Positions 24,319-31,291 of a DNA stretch of 38,323 nucleotides are shown in pieces (position 1 is the stretch's first letter; each line of letters starts with the position of its first letter). The notes under the pieces are model-generated. The model was not told where the DNA came from and searched no databases. It saw only the letters and a program-made list of their open reading frames with translations. Made by a program: the position numbers and the translations under genes. This DNA comes from Myxococcales bacterium (GTDB lineage: Bacteria > Myxococcota_A > UBA796 > GCA-2862545). The stretch is from the NCBI GenBank assembly GCA_019634415.1, contig JAHQVJ010000231.1, positions 1 to 38,323 on the forward strand. Reading direction: 5' to 3'.

Positions 24319-24581
24319 CTCGGGCACCTCCACGAGTCGTGGCTCGAACACACCCCCGCCAGCTCCATGCGCCCCACCCAGACCGGCTCGTCCACCGGGT
24401 AGAGGTCCCGCAGCCGAGCGAGCACACCCAAGCGATCGTCGGTGGTTCGCAGCTCGAGCTGCAGGCGCGCATAGTCGGCCCGGGGATCGCCCCGCTGCTG
24501 GAGCCAGTCGGCGTAGACCAGCAGTCGACCGTCGTCAGTCGGATCTCGCATCAGGTGATCCAGCAGCTCGTCGCTCACCAT
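24303..24581 (-). CDS. Repeat-companion (TIGR02996-like) domain protein
   Basis: A 92-aa protein whose first half matches the TIGR02996 domain: LLDHLMRDPTDDGRLLVYAD, then WLQQRGDPRADYARLQLEL. This domain is found mainly in Myxococcota and Planctomycetes, often at the N-terminus of proteins with degenerate repeats; its biochemical role is not established. The tail ends SWRCPRCGGE, a possible half zinc ribbon. ATG at 24581 is used, with GGAGG almost adjacent; the next codon, a GTG, would give better spacing. The frame is open upstream to 24659. The gene overlaps the downstream unknown gene and is divergent from coxG. Confidence 0.68.
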   Translation of the reverse strand: MVSDELLDHLMRDPTDDGRLLVYADWLQQRGDPRADYARLQLELRTTDDRLGVLARLRDLYPVDEPVWVGRMELAGVCSSHDSWRCPRCGGE

Positions 24582-24661
24582 CCCTCCATCGGCCGGTGCA
24601 TCGTACCTGTGCAGTCGCCCGGCGAGTGTGTATAGACCCGCCGCCAACCACAGGACCATCC

Positions 24662-25342
24662 ATGAGCACCATGACCATCGAAGAGTCCTTCGAGGCGCGC
24701 GCGCCCAAGCAGGCCGTCTACGCCTTCCTCAACGACCCCGAGCGGTGCTTTCCGTGCTTGCCCGGTGCCAGCTACGGCCAGACCTACCCCGACGGCAAGT
24801 TCGACGGGAAGATCACCGTCCAGGTCGGCCCCATCAAGGTCAGCTACGACGGCTGGGCGCGCTACGAGCAGGAAGACCCCGAGGCGTGTGTGCTTGTGCT
24901 CGCCGGGGAGGGGCGCGAGAAGGGAGGTGCCGGATTGGTCAAGATGACCATGACCTGCACCGTCACCGAGGACAACGGGGTGTCGAAGGCGAACGTCGTG
25001 GCCGAGGTGGGCTTGGCGGGCAAGCTGGTGCGGTTCGGGCGCGGCCTGATGCAGGGTGTGTCGGCGGAGGTCTTCAAGGAGTTCGCATCGCGGGCGCGGA
25101 CCCAGCTGGAGGCCAGCGCGGCTCCGGCGGAGGCCGCCCCTGCCGCTCCTGCAGCCGATCCGTTCGGGGGTGCGCCTGCGGCAGACGATGCATCGATGGC
25201 GCCCACCGAGCCAGCGGCTCCTCCTCGCTCCCCCACCGCCACACCGGCGCCAGCCCCTCCCCCGGAGTCCAAGCCAGCGAACGGCCTGGTACTGCTGTTC
25301 CGGGCCATCTGGAACATGATCTTCGGCTCGCGGGGCAGCTGA
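24662..25342 (+). CDS. coxG: CoxG-like SRPBCC protein with C-terminal membrane tail
   Basis: A 226-aa protein. Residues 1-155 are a CoxG/START-like lipid-binding fold (TIEESFEARAPKQAVYAFLN, CLPGASY, GKITVQVGPIKVSYDGWARY). Residues about 160-205 are an Ala/Pro-rich linker, and the end (LVLLFRAIWNMIFG) is a hydrophobic helix able to hold the protein at the inner membrane. CoxG proteins are known to bring CO dehydrogenase to the membrane and to handle quinone for its reoxidation. That role fits the nearby coxSLM, although coxG is on the opposite strand. The ATG at 24662 is preferred on family N-terminus; the ribosome site (AGGA) is weak. Confidence 0.88.
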   Translation: MSTMTIEESFEARAPKQAVYAFLNDPERCFPCLPGASYGQTYPDGKFDGKITVQVGPIKVSYDGWARYEQEDPEACVLVLAGEGREKGGAGLVKMTMTCTVTEDNGVSKANVVAEVGLAGKLVRFGRGLMQGVSAEVFKEFASRARTQLEASAAPAEAAPAAPAADPFGGAPAADDASMAPTEPAAPPRSPTATPAPAPPPESKPANGLVLLFRAIWNMIFGSRGS

Positions 25343-25377
25343 CCCGCTCGTGGCCTGGGCTCAAGGTCCGGCCTCCG

Positions 25378-25681
25378 TCTTTGAGTCCTGGCTCGTGCGG
25401 ATGCGGCATTCCCGATGCAGACGCGGACACCGACGGTACGCCCGACTGCATCGACGGCTGACCAGCCGATGGCGACAAGACGTTGCCCGGGCCCCACCTT
25501 GCCGAGCTGCAACCTCGTCGCGTGCGAGTTGACGCTCCACGCGCTGTCCCCCGACAGCTCCGAGCTGTGCACGCAGAGCCTGGGTCCCACACTGGACGGC
25601 ACCCCAGGCGGGTTGGCCGCTGGCGACGGCCGCCTGTACCTCAACGACGATGAAGTTGACCGGATCCTCGTGTTCGAGTAG
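25378..25681 (+). pseudogene. Relic of a secreted Asp/Cys-repeat protein
   Basis: One frame (from about 25378) encodes PGSCGCGIPDADADTDGTPD then CIDG and a TGA exactly where the repeat family has Cys, followed in the same frame by PADGDKTLPG. The signal then moves to another frame ending DGTPGGLAAGDGRLYLNDDE and VDRILVFE at a TAG (25679-25681). So at least one nonsense change and one frameshift separate recognisable pieces, and no start codon or signal peptide precedes them. It looks like the 3' end of a decayed extracellular protein gene left between coxG and coxE. A selenocysteine reading of the TGA is rejected because the frame is lost soon after. Confidence 0.62.
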
Positions 25682-25706
25682 CTCCTCGTCGCGGCTCCGT
25701 GAGGAG
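25682..25706. terminator. Hairpin between the relic and coxE
   Basis: ctcctc (25682-25687) pairs with gaggag (25701-25706) right after the relic's stop and before the convergent coxE stop. It could end transcription from either side; no T-run follows. Confidence 0.4.
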
Positions 25707-25733
25707 ATCCACGAAGCCCAGTCGACGGGAGCC

Positions 25734-26939
25734 TCAGCGCGCCAGCGCTTCAGCCAGCGACGCCAGGCTCTGCAGGTTGTGCACCGGCCGGTGCTCGTCC
25801 ACGTGAGGCAGTAGTGCTGCCACGCCCTCGGCGGTGGGCTCGAAGTCGTCGAAGCGCAGCAGGGGGTTCAGCCAGATCACCTTGCGGCTCGCCAGGTGGA
25901 TGCGCTGCGCCGCCTCCGCCACCAGGCTCACGTCGTCGCGCGCCAGTCCATCGGTGATGAGCAGCAGCACGGCCCCCTGTCCCAGCACACGGCGTGACCA
26001 GTCCTGATGGAACGCCTGTAGGCACTGCCCCAGCCGCGTGCCCCCCGACCAGTCCTGCACCGCCGTCGCCACCTCCTCGAAGGCGCGGTCCACGTCGCGA
26101 TGGCGCAGCGCCCGGGTGACGTGGGTGAGCCGCGTGCCGAACACGAACACCTCCACCCGATCCCGGTCGTTGGTGAGCGCGTGCAGGAAGTGCAGCACCA
26201 TGCGGCTGTAGCGCTCCATGGAGCCCGAGATGTCGCACAGCACCACCAGGGGCGGCGGCCGCGTGCGCCGCACCAGGAAGCGCAGGCCCAGCGGCTCCCC
26301 GAAGGAGCGCCGCGAGGCGTGCAGGGTGCCGCGCAAGTCCACGCGGTGCCCCCGCAAGGCGCGCTTGGTGCGCCGCGTGGGCAGATCTCGCCAGGGGAAG
26401 CGCATACCGATCAGCTGCTTGCGCACCGCCGCCTCCTCGGCTGCGGTCATCTGCTCGAAGTCCTTGCCTCGAAGGCGCTCCTCGTCCGACGAGGTACGCC
26501 GGAAGTCCACCTCGATCTCCGGCGGAGGCGCCGGCGCGTTCGGTCGGTGCCGGGGCAGGGAGCGAGGACCCGGCCCCCGCCACGCATCCTTGATGCGCTG
26601 AGGGAGCCCCTTCTTGCGCTGCGACGCCTGGTCCATGCGCGAGGGCGGCAGCAGCAGCGACATGGCCTCCGTAGCGCCGAAGGGATCCCGCCAGAAGGTG
26701 TCGAACCCGAGGGCGAACAGCTCGTCGTGCTCCCGTCGACTCACGAAGGTGGCGTGCAGCGCCGCGTACACCTCGTCGCGCCGCGTCACCCCCACGGTCA
26801 GCATCGCCTGCACCGCGTCGAGCACCTGCGCAGTGCCGATGGGCAGGCCCGCGCGTCGCAGGAACTGGGCGAAGTGCATCACGTTCTCGGCCAGGCGGCT
26901 GCTCGTCTCGTCGAGCTTCACCGGACCGCGATCGTTCAC
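25734..26939 (-). CDS. coxE: VWA-domain protein CoxE, Mo hydroxylase maturation
   Basis: A 401-aa cytoplasmic protein. The C-terminal von Willebrand A domain has an intact metal-ion-dependent adhesion site, LVVLCDISGSMERYSRM (DISGSM at 236-241), and later GGTRLGQCL and LLITDGLARDD. Residues 1-100 are the CoxE-type helical region. Residues about 100-200 are basic and proline-rich. CoxE works with the AAA+ protein CoxD to insert or activate the metal centre of CO dehydrogenase-type enzymes. The GTG at 26939 overlaps the coxD stop (GTGA), so coxD and coxE are translationally coupled. Confidence 0.9.
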   Translation of the reverse strand: MNDRGPVKLDETSSRLAENVMHFAQFLRRAGLPIGTAQVLDAVQAMLTVGVTRRDEVYAALHATFVSRREHDELFALGFDTFWRDPFGATEAMSLLLPPSRMDQASQRKKGLPQRIKDAWRGPGPRSLPRHRPNAPAPPPEIEVDFRRTSSDEERLRGKDFEQMTAAEEAAVRKQLIGMRFPWRDLPTRRTKRALRGHRVDLRGTLHASRRSFGEPLGLRFLVRRTRPPPLVVLCDISGSMERYSRMVLHFLHALTNDRDRVEVFVFGTRLTHVTRALRHRDVDRAFEEVATAVQDWSGGTRLGQCLQAFHQDWSRRVLGQGAVLLLITDGLARDDVSLVAEAAQRIHLASRKVIWLNPLLRFDDFEPTAEGVAALLPHVDEHRPVHNLQSLASLAEALAR

Positions 26940-27853
26940 GACCCCACCTTGCCCGCCACCTCGTCGATCAGGGCCCGCGAGGCGTCGCCACGGACCTTCT
27001 TGATGTCGTCCTGGTACTTGAGCAACACGCCCAGGGTCTGGTCCACGGTGTCGGGGTCCAGCGCCACCTGATCCAGCGACAACATGGCCTGGGTCCACTC
27101 GATGGACTCGGCCACACCTGGGCTCTTGAACAGGTTCTGCTCCCGCAGCCCGTGCACGTAGGCCACGATCTGGGCCGCGAACCGCTCCTCGGCGTCGGGC
27201 ACCTTGGTGCGGAGGATCTGCAGCTCCGTGTCGGCGGAGGGGTAGTCCACCCAGTGGTACAGACAGCGGCGCTTGAGCGCGTCGTGCACCTCCCGCGTGC
27301 GGTTCGAGGTCACAATCACGATGGGAGGCTGCTCCGCCGCGATCGCCCCCAGCTCCGGGATGGTGATCTGGTACTCGGAGAGCACCTCGAGGAGGAAGGC
27401 CTCGAAGGGCTCGTCCGCCCGGTCCAGCTCGTCGATGAGCAGCACAGGTGCACCCTCGGGGTCGGTGCGCAGCGCCTGCAGCAGCGGCCGCTCGATCAGG
27501 AAGCGCCGGTCGTACAGATCGGCAGCCGACAGACGCCCCTGCTGCTGATCCGCGAGGCGGATCTCGAGCAGCTGCTGTGCCACGTTCCACTCGTAGACGG
27601 CCGAGGCGGTGTCGAGCCCCTCGTAGCACTGCAGGCGAACGAGGCGGCGGCTCAGCGTGGCGGCCAGGACCTTGGCGATCTCGGTCTTCCCCACGCCGGG
27701 CTCCCCCTCGAGGAAGAGCGGGCGCTGGTGGGTGAGGGCCAGGAAGACGACGGTGGCGAGCTGCCGATCACAGATGTAGTCGCCCGATGCGAGCAGCTCG
27801 AGCACACCGTCCACAGAGTCAGGAACCACGTCGTCGCCTCGGGAGGCGCTCAT
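26936..27853 (-). CDS. coxD: MoxR-family AAA+ ATPase CoxD
   Basis: A 305-aa cytoplasmic ATPase. Walker A is FLEGEPGVGKTEIAK (about residues 48-61). Walker B is VLLIDELDRADEPFEAFLLE, and sensor 1 is IVTSNRTREVHDALKRRC. CoxD is the MoxR-type chaperone that, with the VWA protein CoxE, remodels the apo-enzyme of CO dehydrogenase to place its metal-sulfur site. The ATG at 27853 gives the family N-terminus, though no Shine-Dalgarno is visible; GTG at 27895 would add 14 residues. It is upstream of, and coupled to, coxE and separate from the coxSLM unit. Confidence 0.92.
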   Translation of the reverse strand: MSASRGDDVVPDSVDGVLELLASGDYICDRQLATVVFLALTHQRPLFLEGEPGVGKTEIAKVLAATLSRRLVRLQCYEGLDTASAVYEWNVAQQLLEIRLADQQQGRLSAADLYDRRFLIERPLLQALRTDPEGAPVLLIDELDRADEPFEAFLLEVLSEYQITIPELGAIAAEQPPIVIVTSNRTREVHDALKRRCLYHWVDYPSADTELQILRTKVPDAEERFAAQIVAYVHGLREQNLFKSPGVAESIEWTQAMLSLDQVALDPDTVDQTLGVLLKYQDDIKKVRGDASRALIDEVAGKVGS

Positions 27854-27951
27854 TGTAACGATCGCGGTGCGCGTCGGTGCACGATCGCGTGACACGACGC
27901 ACCAGCATCAGCTCCACGCATCGCGACAATCAACGGGGTTGACTGTCGCGA
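27854..27951. promoter_or_regulatory. Upstream region of coxD
   Basis: About 98 bases between the protease stop and the coxD start. It contains cgatcgcg twice (27859-27866 and 27882-27889), short arms gcgtcg/cgacgc (27871-27876 / 27895-27900), and most of the hairpin at 27920-27952. The direct repeats could be an operator, but their short CG-rich form makes chance likely. Confidence 0.3.
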
Positions 27952-27952
27952 T
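27920..27952 (-). terminator. Strong hairpin at the metalloprotease stop codon
   Basis: Arms 27920-27934 and 27938-27952 are 15 bases each with one mismatch and a 3-base loop. On the minus strand the stem begins at the last base of the TGA. This is a very stable terminator-like structure, without a T-run. It also insulates coxD from read-through. Confidence 0.7.
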
Positions 27953-29484
27953 CACGGAGTGAAGACCAGGTCACACACGTCCACCGAGGAAGCGAAGCCG
28001 TAGCTGGCGCCGACGTTGTGCACGCAGGTACCGAAGGCACAGTCCGCGTTGGTGTCGCAGTCCCCTTCGCCTTGACCGCACGGGTGGGCAGGACTGCAGA
28101 AATGGACGTGTCCGAGTGGGTAGTCGCACACGTCCACGACCGCCGACCAGCCGAACTGAGCTCCGATGTCGTCCACGCACACCATGCCGCCCTGACACTC
28201 GTCGTCGGAGTCACAGTCCCCTCGAAACCGCTCGCACGGCTCCTCCTCCGAACAATAGTGGAAGCTGCCGTGTGGTAGGTCGCACACGTCCGTCTGGGGA
28301 GTGAACCCGTAGTACGTTCCTTCGTTGTAGATACAGTCCAGACCGGTGTCACAATCCGAAGAACCGTCACAGTCGCCCTCGAAGCGAGCGCAGGGCTCCA
28401 ATCCCTCACAGTAGTCTGGATCCCCGTTCGCCAGCACCTCGATGTTCACGTACGTAGCGTTGTTCTGGCCCACGTCGTCACTCAGGTCCACCAGGTCGCT
28501 GATCCGGGCACCGAGCGAGTACAGCCCAGGCTCCTGAGTCGCGACGATGGCCACGGAGTGACCGTTCTTGGTGTCCACACTGTCCCGCTTCAGCAGGAGC
28601 GTGTCACTCGACAGCAGCGTGTCCCACTTGGTGATCAGGTCGTTGGTGGACAGCAGGTAGTCCACGTCGACCCACACCTGGTAGGTGGATCCGTTGTTCT
28701 CGAAGGTGAACTCGGGGCGGACCAGGTGTCCGCGACGCACCAGGAACGTGGGCTGCTTCCTACCCCCGTTCACGCTCGCCACGTAGAAGGGCAGCTCGTC
28801 GCCGCTCATGGCGTACACACCCGTCCGCTCGTGATCCGAGTATGCGTCGCCATCGGGATTCCCAGCATACCGCCAGTGCACCACCCCCACGTCCTCGAAG
28901 CTCGTGTCCACGTCGTAGACGCCGACGAGCCCATCGGCAGCGTACTCGCCCATGTAGTAGTACAGCTCGCTTCCGTTTGCGTGCACATGGGTGTAGGACC
29001 AACCCATGATGTTGTAGTCCCCTGCGTTGTGGGCCAGCGTGAAGCAGTGGCCGAGTTCGTGCAGCAGGAGGGACCCGAGGTTCCGGTTGTCGATCCCCAG
29101 GTCGTTGTACAGATTGAGCTGCGACTTCGTGGTGTCGTACAAGAAGGAATACTCGTCCCGGATGACGACGTCGCACTCGACGCTCCCGTCCTCGTGGGTC
29201 CAGCGCCAAGCCTGACCATCCGCATCGTCGTCGATAAAGGATCCATCTCCGTCGTACACGATGGTGCTCACCCCATCGGCCGACGGAGCACTGGCCGTGG
29301 AGGTAGACACCGTCTGGGACAGGTCCATGTCCACGACGCCCGCGTTGAGCTGATCGAACAGCAGCTGATGCAGGTCGAGCACCTCCTCGCGCTCGTCCGG
29401 ATCATGCACCTCGAAGGCGAACTCGGCGGGGCCCCCCAGCGCGGGGGAAGCCATCCACAACATCGAACACAGTTGAGTCATCAT
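27952..29484 (-). CDS. Secreted metzincin-type metalloprotease with three Cys-rich repeats
   Basis: A 510-aa protein with a short export signal (LCSMLWMASPALGG). The catalytic zinc site is HELGHCFTLAH (residues 142-152) followed by DYNIMGWSY with the Met-turn at about 160, typical of metzincins such as matrixins. The middle is a beta-rich region. The last 152 residues hold three repeats of 52, 52 and 48 residues, each with six cysteines in the order C-x5-C-x6-C-x5-C-x4/5-C-x16-C and the words GDCD, YGF and VDVCD. Such repeats occur on secreted proteins of Myxococcota and may bind the cell surface. The ATG at 29484 has GAGGA upstream, overlapping the stop of the lipoprotein gene. Confidence 0.85.
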   Translation of the reverse strand: MMTQLCSMLWMASPALGGPAEFAFEVHDPDEREEVLDLHQLLFDQLNAGVVDMDLSQTVSTSTASAPSADGVSTIVYDGDGSFIDDDADGQAWRWTHEDGSVECDVVIRDEYSFLYDTTKSQLNLYNDLGIDNRNLGSLLLHELGHCFTLAHNAGDYNIMGWSYTHVHANGSELYYYMGEYAADGLVGVYDVDTSFEDVGVVHWRYAGNPDGDAYSDHERTGVYAMSGDELPFYVASVNGGRKQPTFLVRRGHLVRPEFTFENNGSTYQVWVDVDYLLSTNDLITKWDTLLSSDTLLLKRDSVDTKNGHSVAIVATQEPGLYSLGARISDLVDLSDDVGQNNATYVNIEVLANGDPDYCEGLEPCARFEGDCDGSSDCDTGLDCIYNEGTYYGFTPQTDVCDLPHGSFHYCSEEEPCERFRGDCDSDDECQGGMVCVDDIGAQFGWSAVVDVCDYPLGHVHFCSPAHPCGQGEGDCDTNADCAFGTCVHNVGASYGFASSVDVCDLVFTP

Positions 29485-29495
29485 GGAGATCGTCC

Positions 29496-30209
29496 TCAGC
29501 GAGTGAGAGTGCCAGGGGAAACCGAGAGCGAGGCGGCAGAGGGGCCAGGGCGATGCCACCGGCGAACCACATCCGCTCGACGCATGGGCGCACCCACTGA
29601 AGAGCGGGCCGGCTCGGAGGCCGCCACGAAGCGCGTCTTGCCAGCCTCGGTCACCAAGACGTGTCCCGTGGGGCTCCTGATCGTGTCCCCCACCACCTCG
29701 AGGCGGCCTGCTTCGCACTGGACCAGCGGGCAGAGGGTCCTCCCGTTGTCCTCCCGCACGAACAGCAGATCCCGCTCACCCACGCGGAACTCGGGGACCC
29801 CAGAGACCGTCAGACTCACCGAGCCATCCTCGGTCGGGCCCCCCACGAACCTCAGCGTGGCCGTCTCTCCGACCACCCCCCCCTTCACCGGATCCTCCAC
29901 CTCGAAAGTCACGAAGGTATGAGGCACCCGGCCGTGGCCCGGGAGGTGCACGTCCCGATGCTCCTTCGACACCACACGCCCCACGAAGGCCACGTGCGCC
30001 GCATCGACTCGGCCCGCGAGAACATCGTCGGGAAGCAGATCTCGTGGAGGAGTGAGGCGCGTCCACTCACCGTCCTCGCCTCGATGCATCGGCACCTGCG
30101 TGGCGGGGGGCTCTTGGAGGTCGACGACGAGCTGCTCCGCCTCGAGCGAAGACGCGCAGCCCACCGAGAAGAATGCCAACCAGCACAGTCCGTAGGTACG
30201 ACACATCAT
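29496..30209 (-). CDS. Lipoprotein paired with the metalloprotease
   Basis: A 237-aa protein with a lipoprotein signal ending FFSVGC (Cys18). The ATG at 30209 has GGAG seven bases upstream. Residues about 60-175 form a beta-barrel or OB-like domain (HVAFVGRVVSKEHRDVHLPG, TFVTFEVEDPVKGGVVGETA, FRVGERDLLFVREDNGRTL). This resembles TIMP/netrin-like or C-terminal OB folds, which in animals bind metalloproteases; that likeness is by pattern only. The C-terminus is basic. The gene ends 11 bases before the protease start, so the two are an operon and the product may anchor or restrain the protease (inference). Confidence 0.7.
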   Translation of the reverse strand: MMCRTYGLCWLAFFSVGCASSLEAEQLVVDLQEPPATQVPMHRGEDGEWTRLTPPRDLLPDDVLAGRVDAAHVAFVGRVVSKEHRDVHLPGHGRVPHTFVTFEVEDPVKGGVVGETATLRFVGGPTEDGSVSLTVSGVPEFRVGERDLLFVREDNGRTLCPLVQCEAGRLEVVGDTIRSPTGHVLVTEAGKTRFVAASEPARSSVGAPMRRADVVRRWHRPGPSAASLSVSPGTLTR

Positions 30210-30457
30210 TCAGCACTCCGACGTCAGGTCACGGCTGCGCCCGTCGCTGCCGTCCACACGACCCTAGAAGGCGCAACTTCCCGCGAGGAGCCCACCATGT
30301 GCCAACCTGTGTCAGGCCGAGATGCTGACCCCAGAACCGCAAGTCCACACGACGTGCGATGATGTAGAGGTGTCGGCGCCCCAGGCCGCGTCACGGATGT
30401 GTCTCGCATTCCTGAGATTCCTGTGACACGATGCTGAGCGACTGCCGCGGAGCACCG
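30210..30457. promoter_or_regulatory. Divergent region upstream of the liv operon, with a 9-bp tandem repeat
   Basis: The region separates the lipoprotein gene from livG. It contains attcctgag and attcctgtg in tandem (30408-30416 and 30417-30425), inside flanking gtgtc...gacac arms (30400-30429). This could be a regulator site for the transport operon. No clear -35/-10 pair is visible. Confidence 0.4.
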
Positions 30458-31291
30458 ATGCAGCGTGGGTTCACCCACTCCCTCGACCGCACGACCCTTC
30501 AGCCCGGCGACCCGCAGCTCACCGTTCGCGGCCTCGAGCTCAGCTTCGGGGGCGTGCACGCCCTGCGCGGCGTGGACCTCGAGGTGCGCCAGGGCGAGGT
30601 GGTCTCCATCATCGGTCCCAACGGCGCGGGCAAGACCAGCCTGCTCAACTGCATCAGCGGGCTGTACCGCGCGCAGACCGGCACGATCACCTTCCGGCAA
30701 GCCGATCGCGACCACGTGTTGTCCCGCCTCGCCCCGCACCGCATCGCCCGGCTCGGCGTGGCGCGCAGCTTCCAGAACATCGAGCTGTTCAAGCACATGA
30801 CCGTGCTCGACAACCTGCTCGCCGGCTGCCACGTGCACATGCGTCGCGGACTGCTGTCCAGCCTGATCTTCTGGGGCCCCGCTCAGGCCGAGCAGATCCG
30901 CTTCCGCGAGTTCGTGGAAGACATCATCGAGCTGCTGGAGATCGGCGCCATCCGCACGCGCATGGTGGGGTCGCTGGCCTATGGCCTACAGAAGCGCGTG
31001 GAGCTCGGGCGTGCCCTGGCCCTGCGCCCAGCACTCCTGCTCCTCGACGAGCCCATGGCCGGTATGAACGCCGAGGAGAAGGAGGACATGGCGCGCTTCG
31101 TGCTCGACGTCAACGAGCACCACGGCGTCACCACGCTGCTCATCGAGCACGACATGGGCGTCGTCATGGACATCAGCGACCGCGTCGCCGTGCTCGACTT
31201 CGGCACCAAGATCGCCGACGGCACCCCCGACGAGGTCAGCGCCGATCCAAAGGTGCTCGAGGCCTACCTGGGCGAGGAAGGAGCCGCATGA
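30458..31291 (+). CDS. livG: Branched-chain-type ABC transporter ATPase LivG
   Basis: A 277-aa ATPase. Walker A is IIGPNGAGKTSLLN. The signature is the LivG form SLAYGLQKRVELGRAL in place of LSGGQ, Walker B is LLLLDEPMAGMN, and the switch histidine is in LLIEHDMG. The ATG at 30458 is preferred because GGAG lies six bases upstream; an ATG at 30431 lacks a ribosome site. It couples ATP hydrolysis to import through LivH/LivM. It is the first gene of a seven-gene operon and overlaps the acyl-CoA synthetase gene (ATGA). Confidence 0.93.
   Translation: MQRGFTHSLDRTTLQPGDPQLTVRGLELSFGGVHALRGVDLEVRQGEVVSIIGPNGAGKTSLLNCISGLYRAQTGTITFRQADRDHVLSRLAPHRIARLGVARSFQNIELFKHMTVLDNLLAGCHVHMRRGLLSSLIFWGPAQAEQIRFREFVEDIIELLEIGAIRTRMVGSLAYGLQKRVELGRALALRPALLLLDEPMAGMNAEEKEDMARFVLDVNEHHGVTTLLIEHDMGVVMDISDRVAVLDFGTKIADGTPDEVSADPKVLEAYLGEEGAA

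Noticed and set aside
25457..25459. TGA in the Cys position read as selenocysteine
   Set aside because: The repeat-like frame is lost within about 15 codons, there is no start codon or signal peptide upstream, and no SECIS-like stem is evident directly after the TGA. Decay is simpler.
27871..27900. gcgtcg/cgacgc arms upstream of coxD as an operator
   Set aside because: Six-bp CG-rich arms are expected by chance at this base composition, and extending them needs a bulge.
30224..30838. Minus-strand 204-codon open frame opposite livG
   Set aside because: It is the antisense shadow of a clear ABC ATPase, with His/Gln/Gly-rich non-protein-like composition.
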